Positions 51,819-64,000 of a stretch of 64,000 nucleotides of DNA are shown here, piece after piece. The stretch is from Sphingomonas sp. Its GTDB lineage: Bacteria > Pseudomonadota > Alphaproteobacteria > Sphingomonadales > Sphingomonadaceae. Position numbers and translations under genes: made by a program. Location of the stretch: positions 62,001 through 126,000 of the forward strand of contig NZ_JAQZBC010000002.1 in assembly GCF_029239295.1 (NCBI RefSeq), written 5' to 3'. Below the pieces are notes generated by a model. It did not search any database, was not told the DNA's origin, and saw nothing but the letters and a program-made list of their open reading frames with translations. Position 1 is the first letter of the stretch, and each line of letters starts with the position of its first letter.

Positions 51819-54273
51819 AGGTCAGTTCCGACAAGGCGGCAAAGGCATTGTCGCTGCGTGGCTGCACCGTTTTGGCCGGTGGGCGCCCGCGCCATGCCCA
51901 TCGTCCTTCCGACAGCGCGCGAAAGCCCAGTTCGGTCATCAGCCGCGCGATGGTCGCTGGTTCCAGCCCCATCGATGTCGCCAGCGCAGGGTCGGGCGTG
52001 AATGCGCCGCGGCCCTTGCGCCCGTCATGTGCCGCGCGCGCGATCCGCTCGACCAGGTCGATCCGCACCGCCTGGGCGCCCAACGGGCGATACCCGGCCA
52101 TCAGCACCGCACCAGGGGCGCCGCGCGGCAGGACGGAGGCGCCGCCGGGCGGCACACCCTTCAGCGGCTGGCCCGCCGCCTGCAGCAGCGCGGCGCGCCA
52201 CTGATAGGCGCGCGCCTTCATCGTCCGGGGGTCGAACAGGTCAAGCGCGCCGATCGTCACCCCCGCCTTGCGCAGCCGCTGGCGTTCCTCCGGGCTCAGC
52301 GCCTCGACCGCGCTACGGATCGGCAGCCGCTGGGTCATTCCTGCCCCTGCCTCGATCGCGCGGGCCACGCTGCGCAGCGCGCCGGTCGCCGCCGGGTCGC
52401 TCGCCATCGTCGCCAGCCGCGCGACCACCGGCAGTTGCGCCGCAACCGCATCGTCGACCCAGCGCTGGAGCCGCGCATTGGCAGCCTTGCGCACCGCCGC
52501 CGCCAGGCAATCCAGCGCATCGTTCAGCATGACAACCGGCCGCCCCGCCGATCGTCCCCGCGCCAATCGGCCGACAGCATGCCCCTGCCAGGTAATCACG
52601 CCCTCCGCGTTCAGCGCGAACGCCTGGTCCTCATCGCCGATCAGCGCCGCGCCGCGCGCGTCGCGCTCCTTGGAAAGCTGTTTCTCCGCCGTCGACAGCA
52701 GCAACCTCTTGTCGGCTGCCCTGGCATCCGGCGCCACCACAAAGCGGAACCCGTCGAGCCGGCCGATCGAATGCGTATCGATCGTCACTTCGCCCTCGGC
52801 ACCGATCTCCACCGGCAAGGCGCCGGCCCCGGCGCCGATCTGCTTCATCAGAACGCTGGTGCGCTTGTCGACGAACCGCTGCGTCAGGCTGGTGTGCAGC
52901 GCGTCGGACAGCCGTTCCTCGACCGCGCTCGTGCGCGCCGCCCAATGCTCCGGATCGGCCAGCCAGCCCTTACGCTGCGCGATATAGGCCCAGGTCCGGA
53001 TCGCCGCGACGCGCCCGGCGATCGTCTCGACGTCCCCATCGACCCGGTCGAGCCGCGCGACTTCGTCGGCGAACCACTGATGCGGCAGATAGCCGGTCGA
53101 CAGATGGTCGAAGACGCGCCCGACGAACCGGGCATGCGGCTCCGCGCCCAGCTTCTGGAAATCGGGAATCCCGCAAACCGCCCAGAAACGCTCCACTTGC
53201 CCGCGCGCTTGGGCCCGGACCTTGGGGTCGGCCGAAAGACGCCGCGCCACGGCCAGATCAAGCGCCTCCGGGGCCGCGCGCAGCCGCTCGTGATCCGGCG
53301 GCTCCGACAGCGAGGCCAACAGGGTGTCTACGGTCGACAGGTCGGGGCGGCCGTTGCGCCAGTACAGCCAGTCGAGCGCCGGGAAGCGATGCTCCTCGAT
53401 CGCCAGCACTTCTTCGGGCAGAAACGCGTCCGGCCCTTCTTCGGTGACTGCGCCAAAGGTGCCGTCGCGCTGGTGCCGCCCGGCACGTCCCGCGATCTGC
53501 GCCATCTCGGAAACGGTCAGCCGCCGCCGTCGCTTGCCGTCGAACTTGTGCAAGCCGGCAAAGGCGACATGCGCGACATCCATGTTCAGCCCCATGCCGA
53601 TCGCGTCGGTGGCGACCAGATAGTCGACCTCCCCGGCCTGGAACATCGCCACCTGCGCGTTGCGCGTGCGCGGGCTGAGCGCCCCCATCACCACCGCCGC
53701 GCCGCCGCGTAGGCGCCGCAGCATCTCCGCCACGGCATAGACTTCCTCGGCGCTGAACGCGACGATCGCCGACCGCCGCGGCAGCCGGCTGATCTTCTTG
53801 GCGCCGGCATAGGACAGGTCGGAGAACCGAGGCCGCTCGACGATCTCGGCGCGCGGGATCAAGGCGCGCACCACCGGTTTCAGCGCCGCTGACCCCAGGA
53901 TCATGGTTTCCTCACGCCCGCGGGCATGAAGCAGCCGGTCGGTGAACACATGCCCGCGCTCGGCGTCAGCGCCCAGCTGCGCCTCGTCCAGCGCCACGAA
54001 CGCAACGTCGCGGTCCACCGGCATGCTCTCGGCGGTGCACAGGAACCAGCGCGCGTCCTTCGGCACGATCCGCTCTTCGCCGGTGATCAGCGCGACGCGC
54101 TCGGGCCCCTTCATCGCGACCACCCGGTCATACACCTCGCGCGCCAGCAGCCGTAGCGGGAAGCCGATCATGCCACTCGAATGCGCCACCATCCGCTCCA
54201 CGGCGAGGTGAGTCTTGCCGGTGTTGGTCGGCCCGAGAACCGCTGTGACGCGGAGGTTGTCGTGGGGAGCCAT
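51811..54273 (-). CDS. Suv3-like DEAD/DEAH helicase
   Basis: An 820-residue helicase resembling mitochondrial SUV3. Motif I is GPTNTGKTHLAVERM at about residues 13-27, motif II is ALDEAQLGADAERG, and motif VI-type sequence IAGRAGRHQRDGTFG lies near residue 280. After the two RecA domains come a SUV3-type winged region (KFDGKRRRRLTVSEM) and a long C-terminal half of unknown fold with basic repeats. It probably acts in RNA turnover. The ATG at 54273 is preferred to the GTG at 54300, but neither has a clear ribosome binding site. It is coupled to the S4 gene. Confidence 0.92.
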   Translation of the reverse strand: MAPHDNLRVTAVLGPTNTGKTHLAVERMVAHSSGMIGFPLRLLAREVYDRVVAMKGPERVALITGEERIVPKDARWFLCTAESMPVDRDVAFVALDEAQLGADAERGHVFTDRLLHARGREETMILGSAALKPVVRALIPRAEIVERPRFSDLSYAGAKKISRLPRRSAIVAFSAEEVYAVAEMLRRLRGGAAVVMGALSPRTRNAQVAMFQAGEVDYLVATDAIGMGLNMDVAHVAFAGLHKFDGKRRRRLTVSEMAQIAGRAGRHQRDGTFGAVTEEGPDAFLPEEVLAIEEHRFPALDWLYWRNGRPDLSTVDTLLASLSEPPDHERLRAAPEALDLAVARRLSADPKVRAQARGQVERFWAVCGIPDFQKLGAEPHARFVGRVFDHLSTGYLPHQWFADEVARLDRVDGDVETIAGRVAAIRTWAYIAQRKGWLADPEHWAARTSAVEERLSDALHTSLTQRFVDKRTSVLMKQIGAGAGALPVEIGAEGEVTIDTHSIGRLDGFRFVVAPDARAADKRLLLSTAEKQLSKERDARGAALIGDEDQAFALNAEGVITWQGHAVGRLARGRSAGRPVVMLNDALDCLAAAVRKAANARLQRWVDDAVAAQLPVVARLATMASDPAATGALRSVARAIEAGAGMTQRLPIRSAVEALSPEERQRLRKAGVTIGALDLFDPRTMKARAYQWRAALLQAAGQPLKGVPPGGASVLPRGAPGAVLMAGYRPLGAQAVRIDLVERIARAAHDGRKGRGAFTPDPALATSMGLEPATIARLMTELGFRALSEGRWAWRGRPPAKTVQPRSDNAFAALSELTFG

Positions 54274-54497
54274 GGTGCCAGCAACATCGGGCGCAAGCAC
54301 CTATGAATCAACCATTCCATTTCATCCCGCCAATCCAACGGGCCGGCGCAGCGGCGACTCGCAGGCTCGCGGGTTAATTTGACTTTAGGACCTTGCAGCC
54401 ACAACGCCTTGGCCTGCGCCGGGGGTTGATCGGCGACGTTTATGTGCTTGGGGGCGCCTCTCTCTCCGTGTTCTTGCGTGAGCAGCCTGGACTGGAA

Positions 54498-55943
54498 ATG
54501 GCTGGTGCAGCCGGCGCCCGCAGCTTCGGGCGTGCCGTTGCGCCCGTGCGCGTCCTCCCCTGGCCCGACCGCCTCCGCCTCGCGCTGCATCAGACCGACT
54601 GGGTGCCCGATCTGGGCGCGCGCATCGGCAGCCGTGACTGGTGGCGCGGCCTGGCGACCTGCGGCGGCCTGATCGCCGCTGCGACGCTGACCGCGCCGGG
54701 CATCCGCCCGCTTCCGGGCAGCATTGCCACGCAAATGATCGGCGCCGAGCGCGAAGAGGCGCGCACCCTGTCGATCGCCCCGCTCGGCCTTGGCGCCTCG
54801 AGCGGGCGGCGCATGGCCGCCAACGATCTCGTCCGCCCGCTGTCCGAAACACCCGAGCGTCCAACGATCGAATTGTCGGCCTCGCTGAGCAACGGCGACA
54901 GCTTTGGCGCAGCCTTGCAACGCGCCGGTGTCGGCCGCGCCGATGCCGCCCGCGCCGCCGCGCTGGTCGCGAGCGAAGTGGGCCTGAAGGATCTGAAGCC
55001 CGGCACCGTCCTCGATCTGACGCTCGGCCGCCGCCACGATCGCCGCACTGCCCGGCCGCTCGAAAAGCTCGCCTTCCGCGCCCGCTTCGACCTCAATCTC
55101 GTGCTGCATCGCCAGGCAGAGGGGCTGACGCTGGAGCGGCGCCCGATCGCGATCGACAATACGCCGCTGCGGATCAAGGGCCAGGTCGGCTCCAGCCTCT
55201 ACCGCTCGGCCCGCGCCGCCGGCGCCCCCGCGAAACTGGTCGAGGCTTATATCAAGGCGATCGCCGCGCGGACCTCAGTCGGCTCGATCCCCGCCAGCGC
55301 CACCTTCGACATGATTGCCGATCACGCCCGCGCCGCCACCGGCGAGGTGCAGGTCGGCCAGCTCCAATATGCCGGTCTCGACCAGGGCCGCACGAAATTG
55401 CGGCTCGTGCGCTGGGAGGGTGGCGACGGCAACGGCGGGCAGTTCTGGGACGCCAATGGCCAGGTTAAGCGCCAGGGCTTCATGGGCATGCCGGTCACCG
55501 GGCGGATTTCCTCCACCTTTGGCATGCGGCGCCACCCGCTGCTGGGCTTCCTGCGGATGCACAAGGGCCTCGATCTCGCCGCGCCGCACGGCTCGCCGAT
55601 CTACGCCCCGATCGACGGCCGGGTCGTCATGGCGGCGCGCAACCGCGGCTATGGCAATTTCATCAAGCTGGACCATTCCAGCGGCATTTCGAGCGGCTAT
55701 GGCCATCTCAGCCGCTTTGCCGTGCGCGCCGGCCAGCAGGTCTCGCGCGGCCAGGTGATCGGCTATGTCGGCTCCACCGGCATGTCGACCGGACCGCATC
55801 TGCACTGGGAAGTGTGGAAGAACGGCAAGAACGTCAATCCGCGCTCGATTCCGCTGTCCAGCGTCGCGACGCTGTCGGGTGAAAAGCTGCGCGCGTTCAA
55901 GAAAAAGACCGCGCAACTTCTTGCGGCACCCGTCGCCAACTGA
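54498..55943 (+). CDS. M23 family metallopeptidase (murein endopeptidase type)
   Basis: An approximately 481-residue envelope protein. A transmembrane helix (WWRGLATCGGLIAAATLTAPGI) lies near residue 60, then a coiled/OapA-like region with LSNGDSFGAALQRAGV, and a C-terminal LytM domain. Its zinc site is visible: GRISSTFGMRRHPLLGFLRMHKGLDLAAPHG (His and Asp) and GPHLHWEVWKNGKNVNP (HxH). It hydrolyses or remodels peptidoglycan. The start is uncertain: the frame is open from a TTG at 54393, but the ATG at 54498 begins closer to the conserved sequence. Confidence 0.86.
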   Translation: MAGAAGARSFGRAVAPVRVLPWPDRLRLALHQTDWVPDLGARIGSRDWWRGLATCGGLIAAATLTAPGIRPLPGSIATQMIGAEREEARTLSIAPLGLGASSGRRMAANDLVRPLSETPERPTIELSASLSNGDSFGAALQRAGVGRADAARAAALVASEVGLKDLKPGTVLDLTLGRRHDRRTARPLEKLAFRARFDLNLVLHRQAEGLTLERRPIAIDNTPLRIKGQVGSSLYRSARAAGAPAKLVEAYIKAIAARTSVGSIPASATFDMIADHARAATGEVQVGQLQYAGLDQGRTKLRLVRWEGGDGNGGQFWDANGQVKRQGFMGMPVTGRISSTFGMRRHPLLGFLRMHKGLDLAAPHGSPIYAPIDGRVVMAARNRGYGNFIKLDHSSGISSGYGHLSRFAVRAGQQVSRGQVIGYVGSTGMSTGPHLHWEVWKNGKNVNPRSIPLSSVATLSGEKLRAFKKKTAQLLAAPVAN

Positions 55944-56045
55944 CGAACATTGCCGTTCTGCCGGGTCTATGCCGGATCTCTGGCCGGCTTTGACTTGCCG
56001 GCACGCCTTTCGCTTCACCACAAACCCGCCTAACGCGCGGTCATC

Positions 56046-57452
56046 ATGGAGATCGCCGCCAATCCTCCGCTGACCGATACGCGTCCGGTGACCGACCGGG
56101 CCGAACTGTCGGCACTGGTCCGGCTGGCGGGGCCGCTGGTCGGGGCGAATCTGCTCCAGATGGCGGTCAGCGCGGTGGACGTGATCTTCGTCGCGCGGCT
56201 GGGCACCGTTGAGCTCGCCGCCGCCACGCTCGGCGTCTTCCTCTTCAACCTGTGCATGTATGCGCTGATCGGGCTGACCAGCGCAGCGGCCCCGCTGATC
56301 GCGGCCGAGCTTGGCCGCCGCCGCCACGCCGTGCGCGAGGTTCGCCGCAGTGTGCGCATGGCCTTCTGGGTCGGTGCGGCCGGCTGCGTCCCGGTGGTCC
56401 TCCTCCTCGCCAATGGCGAAACGGTGCTGCTGCTGTTCGGTCAGGATCCGGAGGTTTCGCGCCGCGCGGGCAGTTTTCTCGACATCATCCTGCTGGCCAT
56501 TCCGATGGGCGTCGCCGCCGGGGTGATGCGCACCGCCGCCGCCGCGCTGGGCCGGCCCGGCTGGGCCTTCGTGGTGACGGGGCTGTCGCTCGGCGTCAGC
56601 ATCCTGGCCAATTGGATGCTGGTGTTCGGCAATCTCGGCGCCCCCGCGCTCGGGCTGGAGGGGTCCGCCTGGGCCAGCGTCATCAGCCTGACTGCCATGG
56701 CGCTTGCCTATGTGGCGATCCTGCTCCTCGATCCGCGCCTTCGCCGTTACCGGCTGTTCGGCCGCTGGTGGGTCACCGAATGGTCGCGCTTTCGGGAGAT
56801 CGTGCGGCTGGGCGTGCCGATCATGCTGACCTGGGTGTTCGAAGGCGCGCTGTTCGGTGGCGCCGCGATCCTGATGGGGTTGATCGGCGTGAACGAGGTG
56901 GCGGCGCATGCCGTCGCGCTGAACATCGCCGCCATTGCCTTCCAGGTGCCGTTCGGCATTGCCCAGGCGGCAACCATCCGCGTCGGCATGGCCTATGGCG
57001 CGGCCGATGCGGCATGGATCGCCCGGGCGGGGCGCGTCGCGCTCGTGCTCGGCATCGGCTTCATGGGCGTGACGGCGCTCGCGATCTGGCTGGCGCCTCG
57101 CCTGTTCGTCAGCGCCTATGTCGATGTCGATGCGCCGCAGAACGCGGTGGTTGTCGGCCTGGCCGTGAAGTTCCTCGCGGTGGCCGCGATGTTCCAGCTG
57201 GTCGACGGGGCGCAGGCGGTGGCCGCCGGCGTGCTGCGCGGCCTGCAGGATACGCGCGTACCGATGATCATCGCGCTTTTCGGCTATTGGGTGATCGGCT
57301 TCGGCACCTCGGGCCTGCTCGGCTTCTATTTCGGGCTGGACGGCGTCGGCATCTGGCTTGGGCTGGCCGTTGGCCTCCTCGCCGTCTCGATCCTGTTGCT
57401 GTGGCGTTGGCGCGCCCGTGAACGGCTTGGTCTGCTGCCACGCACCTCCTGA
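56046..57452 (+). CDS. MATE family multidrug exporter
   Basis: A 468-residue twelve-helix MATE transporter. The N-terminal domain shows AGPLVGANLLQMAVSAVDVIFVARLGTVELAAATLGV, and the second half begins RLGVPIMLTWVFEGALFGGAAILMG, with NIAAIAFQVPFGIAQAATIRVGMAYG and ALQ-like QLVDGAQAVAAGVLRGLQDTRVPM, a NorM-type ending. It exports organic cations or drugs using sodium or protons. It starts 100 bp after the M23 gene in the same direction; groESL follow under their own control. Confidence 0.95.
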   Translation: MEIAANPPLTDTRPVTDRAELSALVRLAGPLVGANLLQMAVSAVDVIFVARLGTVELAAATLGVFLFNLCMYALIGLTSAAAPLIAAELGRRRHAVREVRRSVRMAFWVGAAGCVPVVLLLANGETVLLLFGQDPEVSRRAGSFLDIILLAIPMGVAAGVMRTAAAALGRPGWAFVVTGLSLGVSILANWMLVFGNLGAPALGLEGSAWASVISLTAMALAYVAILLLDPRLRRYRLFGRWWVTEWSRFREIVRLGVPIMLTWVFEGALFGGAAILMGLIGVNEVAAHAVALNIAAIAFQVPFGIAQAATIRVGMAYGAADAAWIARAGRVALVLGIGFMGVTALAIWLAPRLFVSAYVDVDAPQNAVVVGLAVKFLAVAAMFQLVDGAQAVAAGVLRGLQDTRVPMIIALFGYWVIGFGTSGLLGFYFGLDGVGIWLGLAVGLLAVSILLLWRWRARERLGLLPRTS

Positions 57453-57484
57453 CGAATTGTTCCAGAATTTTGTGCGCGTCCCCG

Positions 57485-57513
57485 TTGACGCTGCTCACCC
57501 TCAATCACATATC
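57485..57513 (+). promoter_or_regulatory. probable groESL promoter
   Basis: TTGACG (57485-57490) is followed after 17 bases by CATATC (57508-57513), 8 bases before the CIRCE element. The -10 match is only partial and could instead belong to a heat-shock sigma factor promoter; the exact class is not decided. Confidence 0.4.
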
Positions 57514-57520
57514 GCTGTCG

Positions 57521-57547
57521 CTGGCACTCGCATCAGGGGAGTGCCAA
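57521..57547. promoter_or_regulatory. CIRCE operator (HrcA binding site)
   Basis: CTGGCACTC (57521-57529), nine spacer bases, then GAGTGCCAA (57539-57547). This matches the CIRCE consensus TTAGCACTC-N9-GAGTGCTAA at fifteen of eighteen arm positions and is 37 bp upstream of the groES ATG. It implies repression of groESL by HrcA, whose gene is not in the window. Confidence 0.93.
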
Positions 57548-57584
57548 CGAACTGTTATACTCCGCTCAAAGAGAGGGAATCCGC

Positions 57585-57872
57585 ATGAACTTCCGTCCGC
57601 TGCACGACCGCGTGCTTGTGCGCCGCGTCGAGGCCGAGGAAAAGACCGCAGGCGGCATCATCATTCCGGACACCGCCAAGGAAAAGCCGCAGGAAGGCGA
57701 AGTCGTCGCCGCCGGTGCTGGCTCCAAGGCTGAGGATGGCAAGGTTACCCCGCTGGACGTCAAGGCCGGTGATCGCATCCTGTTCGGCAAGTGGTCGGGC
57801 ACCGAGGTTAAGGTCAACGGTGAAGACCTGCTGATCATGAAGGAATCGGACATCCTCGGCATTCTCGCCTGA
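57585..57872 (+). CDS. groES: co-chaperonin GroES
   Basis: A 95-residue cap of the GroEL chamber. It begins [20 protein letters not shown], with the mobile loop [19 protein letters not shown] at about residues 17-35, then [13 protein letters not shown] and the closing ESDILGILA. First gene of the groESL operon, under CIRCE control. AGAGAGG precedes the ATG. It lies 56 bp before groEL. Confidence 0.98.
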   Translation: MNFRPLHDRVLVRRVEAEEKTAGGIIIPDTAKEKPQEGEVVAAGAGSKAEDGKVTPLDVKAGDRILFGKWSGTEVKVNGEDLLIMKESDILGILA

Positions 57873-57916
57873 GCGATCCGCAACCTCTTCATATTTTACA
57901 ACATTCGTTCATTTGA

Positions 57917-59566
<1,650 letters not shown>

Positions 59567-59573
59567 TTTCGGA

Positions 59574-59597
59574 CCGGGGCAGCGAACGCTGCCCCGG
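59574..59597 (+). terminator. hairpin after groEL
   Basis: CCGGGGCAGCG (59574-59584) and its perfect complement (59587-59597) around AA form an 11-bp stem just after the groEL stop, without a T-run. It could protect the 3' end. Confidence 0.5.
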
Positions 59598-59646
59598 ACA
59601 CGATATCGGATCCGCAGTGGCCCAGCCGCTGCGCCATTCGCAAAAA

Positions 59647-59683
59647 GAAAGGGGCCGGACGCACCATGCGTCCGGCCCCTTTC
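59647..59683. terminator. bidirectional intrinsic terminator between groEL and the DMT gene
   Basis: GAAAGGGGCCGGACGC (59647-59662), loop ACCAT, and the perfect complement (59668-59683) give a 16-bp stem. On the plus strand TTTCG follows, and on the minus strand the exit reads TTTCTTTTTG, a good T-run. So it can stop both the groEL transcript and the convergent transporter transcript. Confidence 0.82.
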
Positions 59684-59807
59684 GTTGCGCGCGCCAGATG
59701 GATCGTCAGTGGTGGCCACGCCCGTGTGAAACGAGGCCGATGGCAGGCCGACGGCAGGCCGCCTGCATGCCGGCCGCGGCCGATCTTCTCCGCTAGCAGG
59801 CCGGCAT

Positions 59808-60695
59808 TCAGGCTTGCTCCCGCTCCGCCAGCAGTGGGCTCGCCGCCTTCTGCCGCAACGCCACCACCAGCACCCCGGCCAGCGCCAGCATCGCTCCGGC
59901 GATCATCCGGCCATCCAATTTGTCCCCGGTCAGCATCACCCCGAAGGCGATGGTGAAAATCGGCGTCATCAGCGTCAGCGGCGCCAGCATATTGGCCTCA
60001 TACCGCCGGATCAGCCCGTAATAACTGGTGTGCCCCAGTACGGAGACGACAAGCGCCGCGAACAGCACCGCGCCGACGAACGGCCACCCGACCGCCGCCG
60101 CGCTGCTCCACTGCCCTGTTTCGAAGAGCGCTGACGCGAGCGCCAGCGGCAGGAACGATACCAGGCCCACCCACGCCTGGAAGCGCAGCGGCGCGACATT
60201 CTCCACCTGCTTCATCAACACCGCCCCCAGCGAGCCGGTAAACGCCGCCCCCACGACGAACCACAGCCCGGTCGACAGCGCGATGCCGTTGGGATTCCAC
60301 ACCACCAGCAGCACGCCGGCCAGCGTCAGCGAAATGCCCAGCCCGCGCCGCCAATGGATCCGTTCGCCCAGCATCACAATCGACAGCAGCGTGGTGAACG
60401 GCACGCCGATCTGGATCACCACCGCGGCCGCTGAGGGGGAAGCTGTCTGCAAGCCGATGAAAAGAAGCGCGAAATTGCCCGCCCCCATCAGGATACCGAT
60501 TGCCACGATCCGCCAGCGCGGTCGGGGCATCGGCAGCAACCACGGCAGCGTCACCGCGATCACCACGGCAAAGCGGATTGCGGCGAAGAACAGCGGCGGG
60601 ATCGCCCAGTTACCGACGACGATCTTGCTGAGCACATTGCTGTAGCCCCAGACGAGACAGATCAGGACCAGCAGCAGGAAATCGCGAAGCTTCAT
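59808..60695 (-). CDS. EamA family transporter (DMT superfamily)
   Basis: A 295-residue protein with ten hydrophobic segments in two EamA repeats: LVLICLVWGYSNVLSKIV at the start, WRIVAIGILMGAGNFALLFIGLQTASPSAAAVVIQIGVPFTTLLSIVMLGERIHWRRGLG for the first repeat end, and YGLIRRYEANMLAPLTLMTPIFTIAFGVMLTGDKLDG in the second. The substrate is unknown. The ATG at 60695 has GGAG 6 bases upstream, while one at 60701 is too close. It converges on groEL and is divergent from uup. Confidence 0.9.
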   Translation of the reverse strand: MKLRDFLLLVLICLVWGYSNVLSKIVVGNWAIPPLFFAAIRFAVVIAVTLPWLLPMPRPRWRIVAIGILMGAGNFALLFIGLQTASPSAAAVVIQIGVPFTTLLSIVMLGERIHWRRGLGISLTLAGVLLVVWNPNGIALSTGLWFVVGAAFTGSLGAVLMKQVENVAPLRFQAWVGLVSFLPLALASALFETGQWSSAAAVGWPFVGAVLFAALVVSVLGHTSYYGLIRRYEANMLAPLTLMTPIFTIAFGVMLTGDKLDGRMIAGAMLALAGVLVVALRQKAASPLLAEREQA

Positions 60696-60839
60696 GGGCA
60701 TCTCCGTGGCAGAGCCGCCGGGGCCGCGCCAGTTCCTGCGTCGCTGGGCGCGATGATCCAGCCGGACATTGCCCGATAATCCATGCGCGGCGCGTCACGG
60801 CGCTTGGCGCATCGGCCCAGCCCGCCTATCTGGCGCCTC

Positions 60840-62621
<1,782 letters not shown>

Positions 62622-62646
62622 TGCCGCGGCGAACCTGGTCGGTTAC

Positions 62647-63453
62647 CTAGACCGCCTTGCCCGCGCGTCCAGCCAGATCGACCACATATTGCCACGCGAC
62701 ACGGCCCGAGCGGCTGCCGCGCCGGGCCGCCCAGAGCAGCGCGTCGGACGGATCGAAAGGCAGGTCATTCGCCGCGGCATAGGACCGCACGATCTCGAGA
62801 TAGAGTGGCTGGTCGACGACGTGAAAGCCGAGGCTCAGGCCAAACCGGTCGGCGAGCGCGAGATGATCGTCGATCGAATCGCGCGGATTGATCGCGTTTT
62901 CCTGCTCGTGCACGTCGCGCGGGATCAGATGGCGGCGGTTCGAGGTGACGACGAGGCGCGAGTTGCCGGGCCGAGCCTCTGCCCCCCCTTCCAGCAGCGA
63001 TCGTAACGCTCGGGCGTCCGAGGCTGCGTCAAATCCCAGATCGTCGACAAACAAGACGAAGGCGCGCGGCACCCCGGCTATGGAATCGAACAAGGCCGGA
63101 AGGCGGCCAAGTTGATCGGGTGCGACCTCGACCAGCGCGAGCGCCCCGCCTTGGGCCTGAACCTGCCCCACAGACGCTTTGACCAGTGCCGATTTGCCGG
63201 TGCCGCGGGCGCCCCATAACAGGGTGTCCTGTGCGGCATGGCCGGCGGCGAGACGCTCCATATTGGCCAACAAGGCGGCGCGCTGCGCATCGACGCCCAG
63301 GATCAACTCCAGCGGCAACGGCGCGAACGCACGCGCCGCCACCAGCCCGCCATCACGCCAGACATAGGCCGGATGCGCCAGCGCGTCCGCCGCCGGCTCC
63401 GGAGCCGGAGCGATGCGCTCAAGCGCGGCAGCGATACGGGCGATGTCGTCCAT
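62647..63453 (-). CDS. DUF815 family AAA-type ATPase
   Basis: A 268-residue ATPase. Walker A is LWGARGTGKSALVKASVG at about residues 77-94 and the Walker B region is FVLFVDDLGFDAASDARALRSLL near residue 130, followed by NSRLVVTSNRRHLIPRDVHEQEN, a sensor-1-like strand. GFHVVDQPLYLEIVRSYAAANDL and the C-terminal SGRVAWQYVVDLAGRAG are typical of DUF815. Function of the family is unknown. It converges with uup and is 50 bp downstream of the TPR gene's stop on the same strand. Confidence 0.9.
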   Translation of the reverse strand: MDDIARIAAALERIAPAPEPAADALAHPAYVWRDGGLVAARAFAPLPLELILGVDAQRAALLANMERLAAGHAAQDTLLWGARGTGKSALVKASVGQVQAQGGALALVEVAPDQLGRLPALFDSIAGVPRAFVLFVDDLGFDAASDARALRSLLEGGAEARPGNSRLVVTSNRRHLIPRDVHEQENAINPRDSIDDHLALADRFGLSLGFHVVDQPLYLEIVRSYAAANDLPFDPSDALLWAARRGSRSGRVAWQYVVDLAGRAGKAV

Positions 63454-63502
63454 TGCCCTGCTGCTACGACCGGCCAAGCGCTCGCGCAACGCCGTCACAG
63501 CC

Positions 63503-64000
63503 TCAGCCGCCAATCGCTCGCAGCAGCGCCTCGGCCGGCGCACGCGGCTGGAAACGCGAGTCACCAAGAAGCGAGCGGATCGCGCGCTGCGCCGCCGCAG
63601 TCCGCCCTGCCTCCGCCAATGCCTGCGCTTCATGCCAGCGGATCGCGGGGTCGCCCGGCGCCAGCGCTACCGCCTTCGCCAGCAGTTGAAGCGCGCCTTC
63701 GATATTCCCGGTCTCGTACAATGCCCAGCCATAGGCGTCTGCGACACCAGGGTTCATCGGCAGCATGCCATAGGCTCGCCGGGCATATGCCAATCCGCTC
63801 TGCGGATCGCCTGCCTCGGTGTAGGCTTGGGCGAGTTGTGCCAGGACGAACGCATCACGCTGAGCACCCCCGCTCCGCAATTCTTCCAGCGTCGTCACGG
63901 CAGCGTCCCAGTCGCCGCTTGCAAGCTGCAGATTGCCGAGCAAGCGATAACCAAGAAGCGCGTGGGGGTTCTGTGACAGGTACAATGTCAGTGCCCCCGC
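63503..64000 (-). CDS. TPR-repeat protein (N-terminus beyond window)
   Basis: The C-terminal 165 residues of a protein whose start lies past the right edge. It has repeats of about 34 residues: ALLGYRLLGNLQLASGDWDAAVTTLEEL, then AFVLAQLAQAYTEAGDPQSGLAYARRAY, then ADAYGWALYETGNIEGALQLLAKAVALAP, then AIRWHEAQALAEAGRTAAAQRAI. They match the tetratricopeptide pattern. Such chains occur in exopolysaccharide and PEP-CTERM systems of sphingomonads (PrsT-like), but this is only one possibility. No frame break is seen at the edge. Confidence 0.8.
   Translation of the reverse strand, partial: AGALTLYLSQNPHALLGYRLLGNLQLASGDWDAAVTTLEELRSGGAQRDAFVLAQLAQAYTEAGDPQSGLAYARRAYGMLPMNPGVADAYGWALYETGNIEGALQLLAKAVALAPGDPAIRWHEAQALAEAGRTAAAQRAIRSLLGDSRFQPRAPAEALLRAIGG

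Noticed and set aside
51811..54273. The helicase-like gene as a DEAD-box RNA helicase of the RhlE type
   Set aside because: Motif II is DEAQ-like in a SUV3 arrangement with GPTNTGKT, not DEAD, and the protein is twice the usual size.

Overview
The window is GC-rich chromosomal DNA from an alphaproteobacterium, most likely Sphingomonas or a close relative in Sphingomonadaceae. I infer this from the gene set: a class I lysyl-tRNA synthetase, CarD, a CrtZ carotenoid hydroxylase, an Atm1/HMT1-type ABC exporter, a Suv3-like helicase, a CIRCE-controlled groESL pair and a cisplatin-response-type ATP-dependent DNA ligase. I saw no insertion sequence, prophage, CRISPR array, tRNA or rRNA. Nearly all genes are housekeeping, transport, repair or stress functions in short operons. 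TTG and GTG starts are common, and one CTG start is likely.

Layout. 1-5.4 kb: leuB (cut by the left edge), recO, a DUF192 lipoprotein, a double cold-shock protein and recX on the minus strand, then a fatty-acyl-AMP ligase on the plus strand. 5.5-11.9 kb: a minus-strand run of acs, marC, folD, yggU (DUF167), yggT, argB and a queuosine-precursor transporter. 12-17.6 kb: a NupC nucleoside transporter, an SDR, a two-gene OpuB/EgtUV-type ABC importer with permease and binding protein fused, and a quinone oxidoreductase. 17.6-29 kb: clpA, an S9 peptidase, the Atm1-type exporter, a GNAT protein, recQ, a DUF442-type phosphatase and an M19 dipeptidase. 29-33.8 kb: a tightly coupled minus-strand operon of oligopeptidase B, DedA, thioesterase and a D-amino-acid-oxidase-like protein whose domain order looks circularly permuted. 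33.8-36.8 kb: a probable small RNA with a LacI-type operator and a strong terminator, a DUF808 protein, an ABC ATPase, a CHCC zinc-finger protein, and an unusual array of DnaA-box-like 9-mers at 11-bp period in front of tldD. 38-48.4 kb: pilZ, crtZ, lysK, a SRAP protein, a DMT transporter, a lower-GC HIRAN gene, the DNA ligase, a metallophosphoesterase, a ParD-like/methionine aminopeptidase pair, DUF1328, dps, a divergent GDT1-family protein and rpmG. 48.5-57.4 kb: two tandem DUF2807 proteins, carD, fdxA, an S4 RNA-binding protein, the Suv3-like helicase, an M23 endopeptidase and a MATE exporter. 57.5-64 kb: CIRCE-groESL, a DMT transporter, uup, a DUF815 ATPase and part of a TPR protein.

The observations I rate highest are: (1) fourteen DnaA-box-like 9-mers, all in one orientation, twelve at exactly 11-bp spacing, at 36568-36721; (2) the apparently permuted, signal-bearing D-amino-acid oxidase at 29611-30708; (3) the small-RNA candidate at 33843-33949 with an overlapping LacI-family operator and an anti-Shine-Dalgarno segment; (4) the ParD-like/Map two-gene unit at 45548-46526. 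All rest on reading the sequence; no database search or folding program was run.
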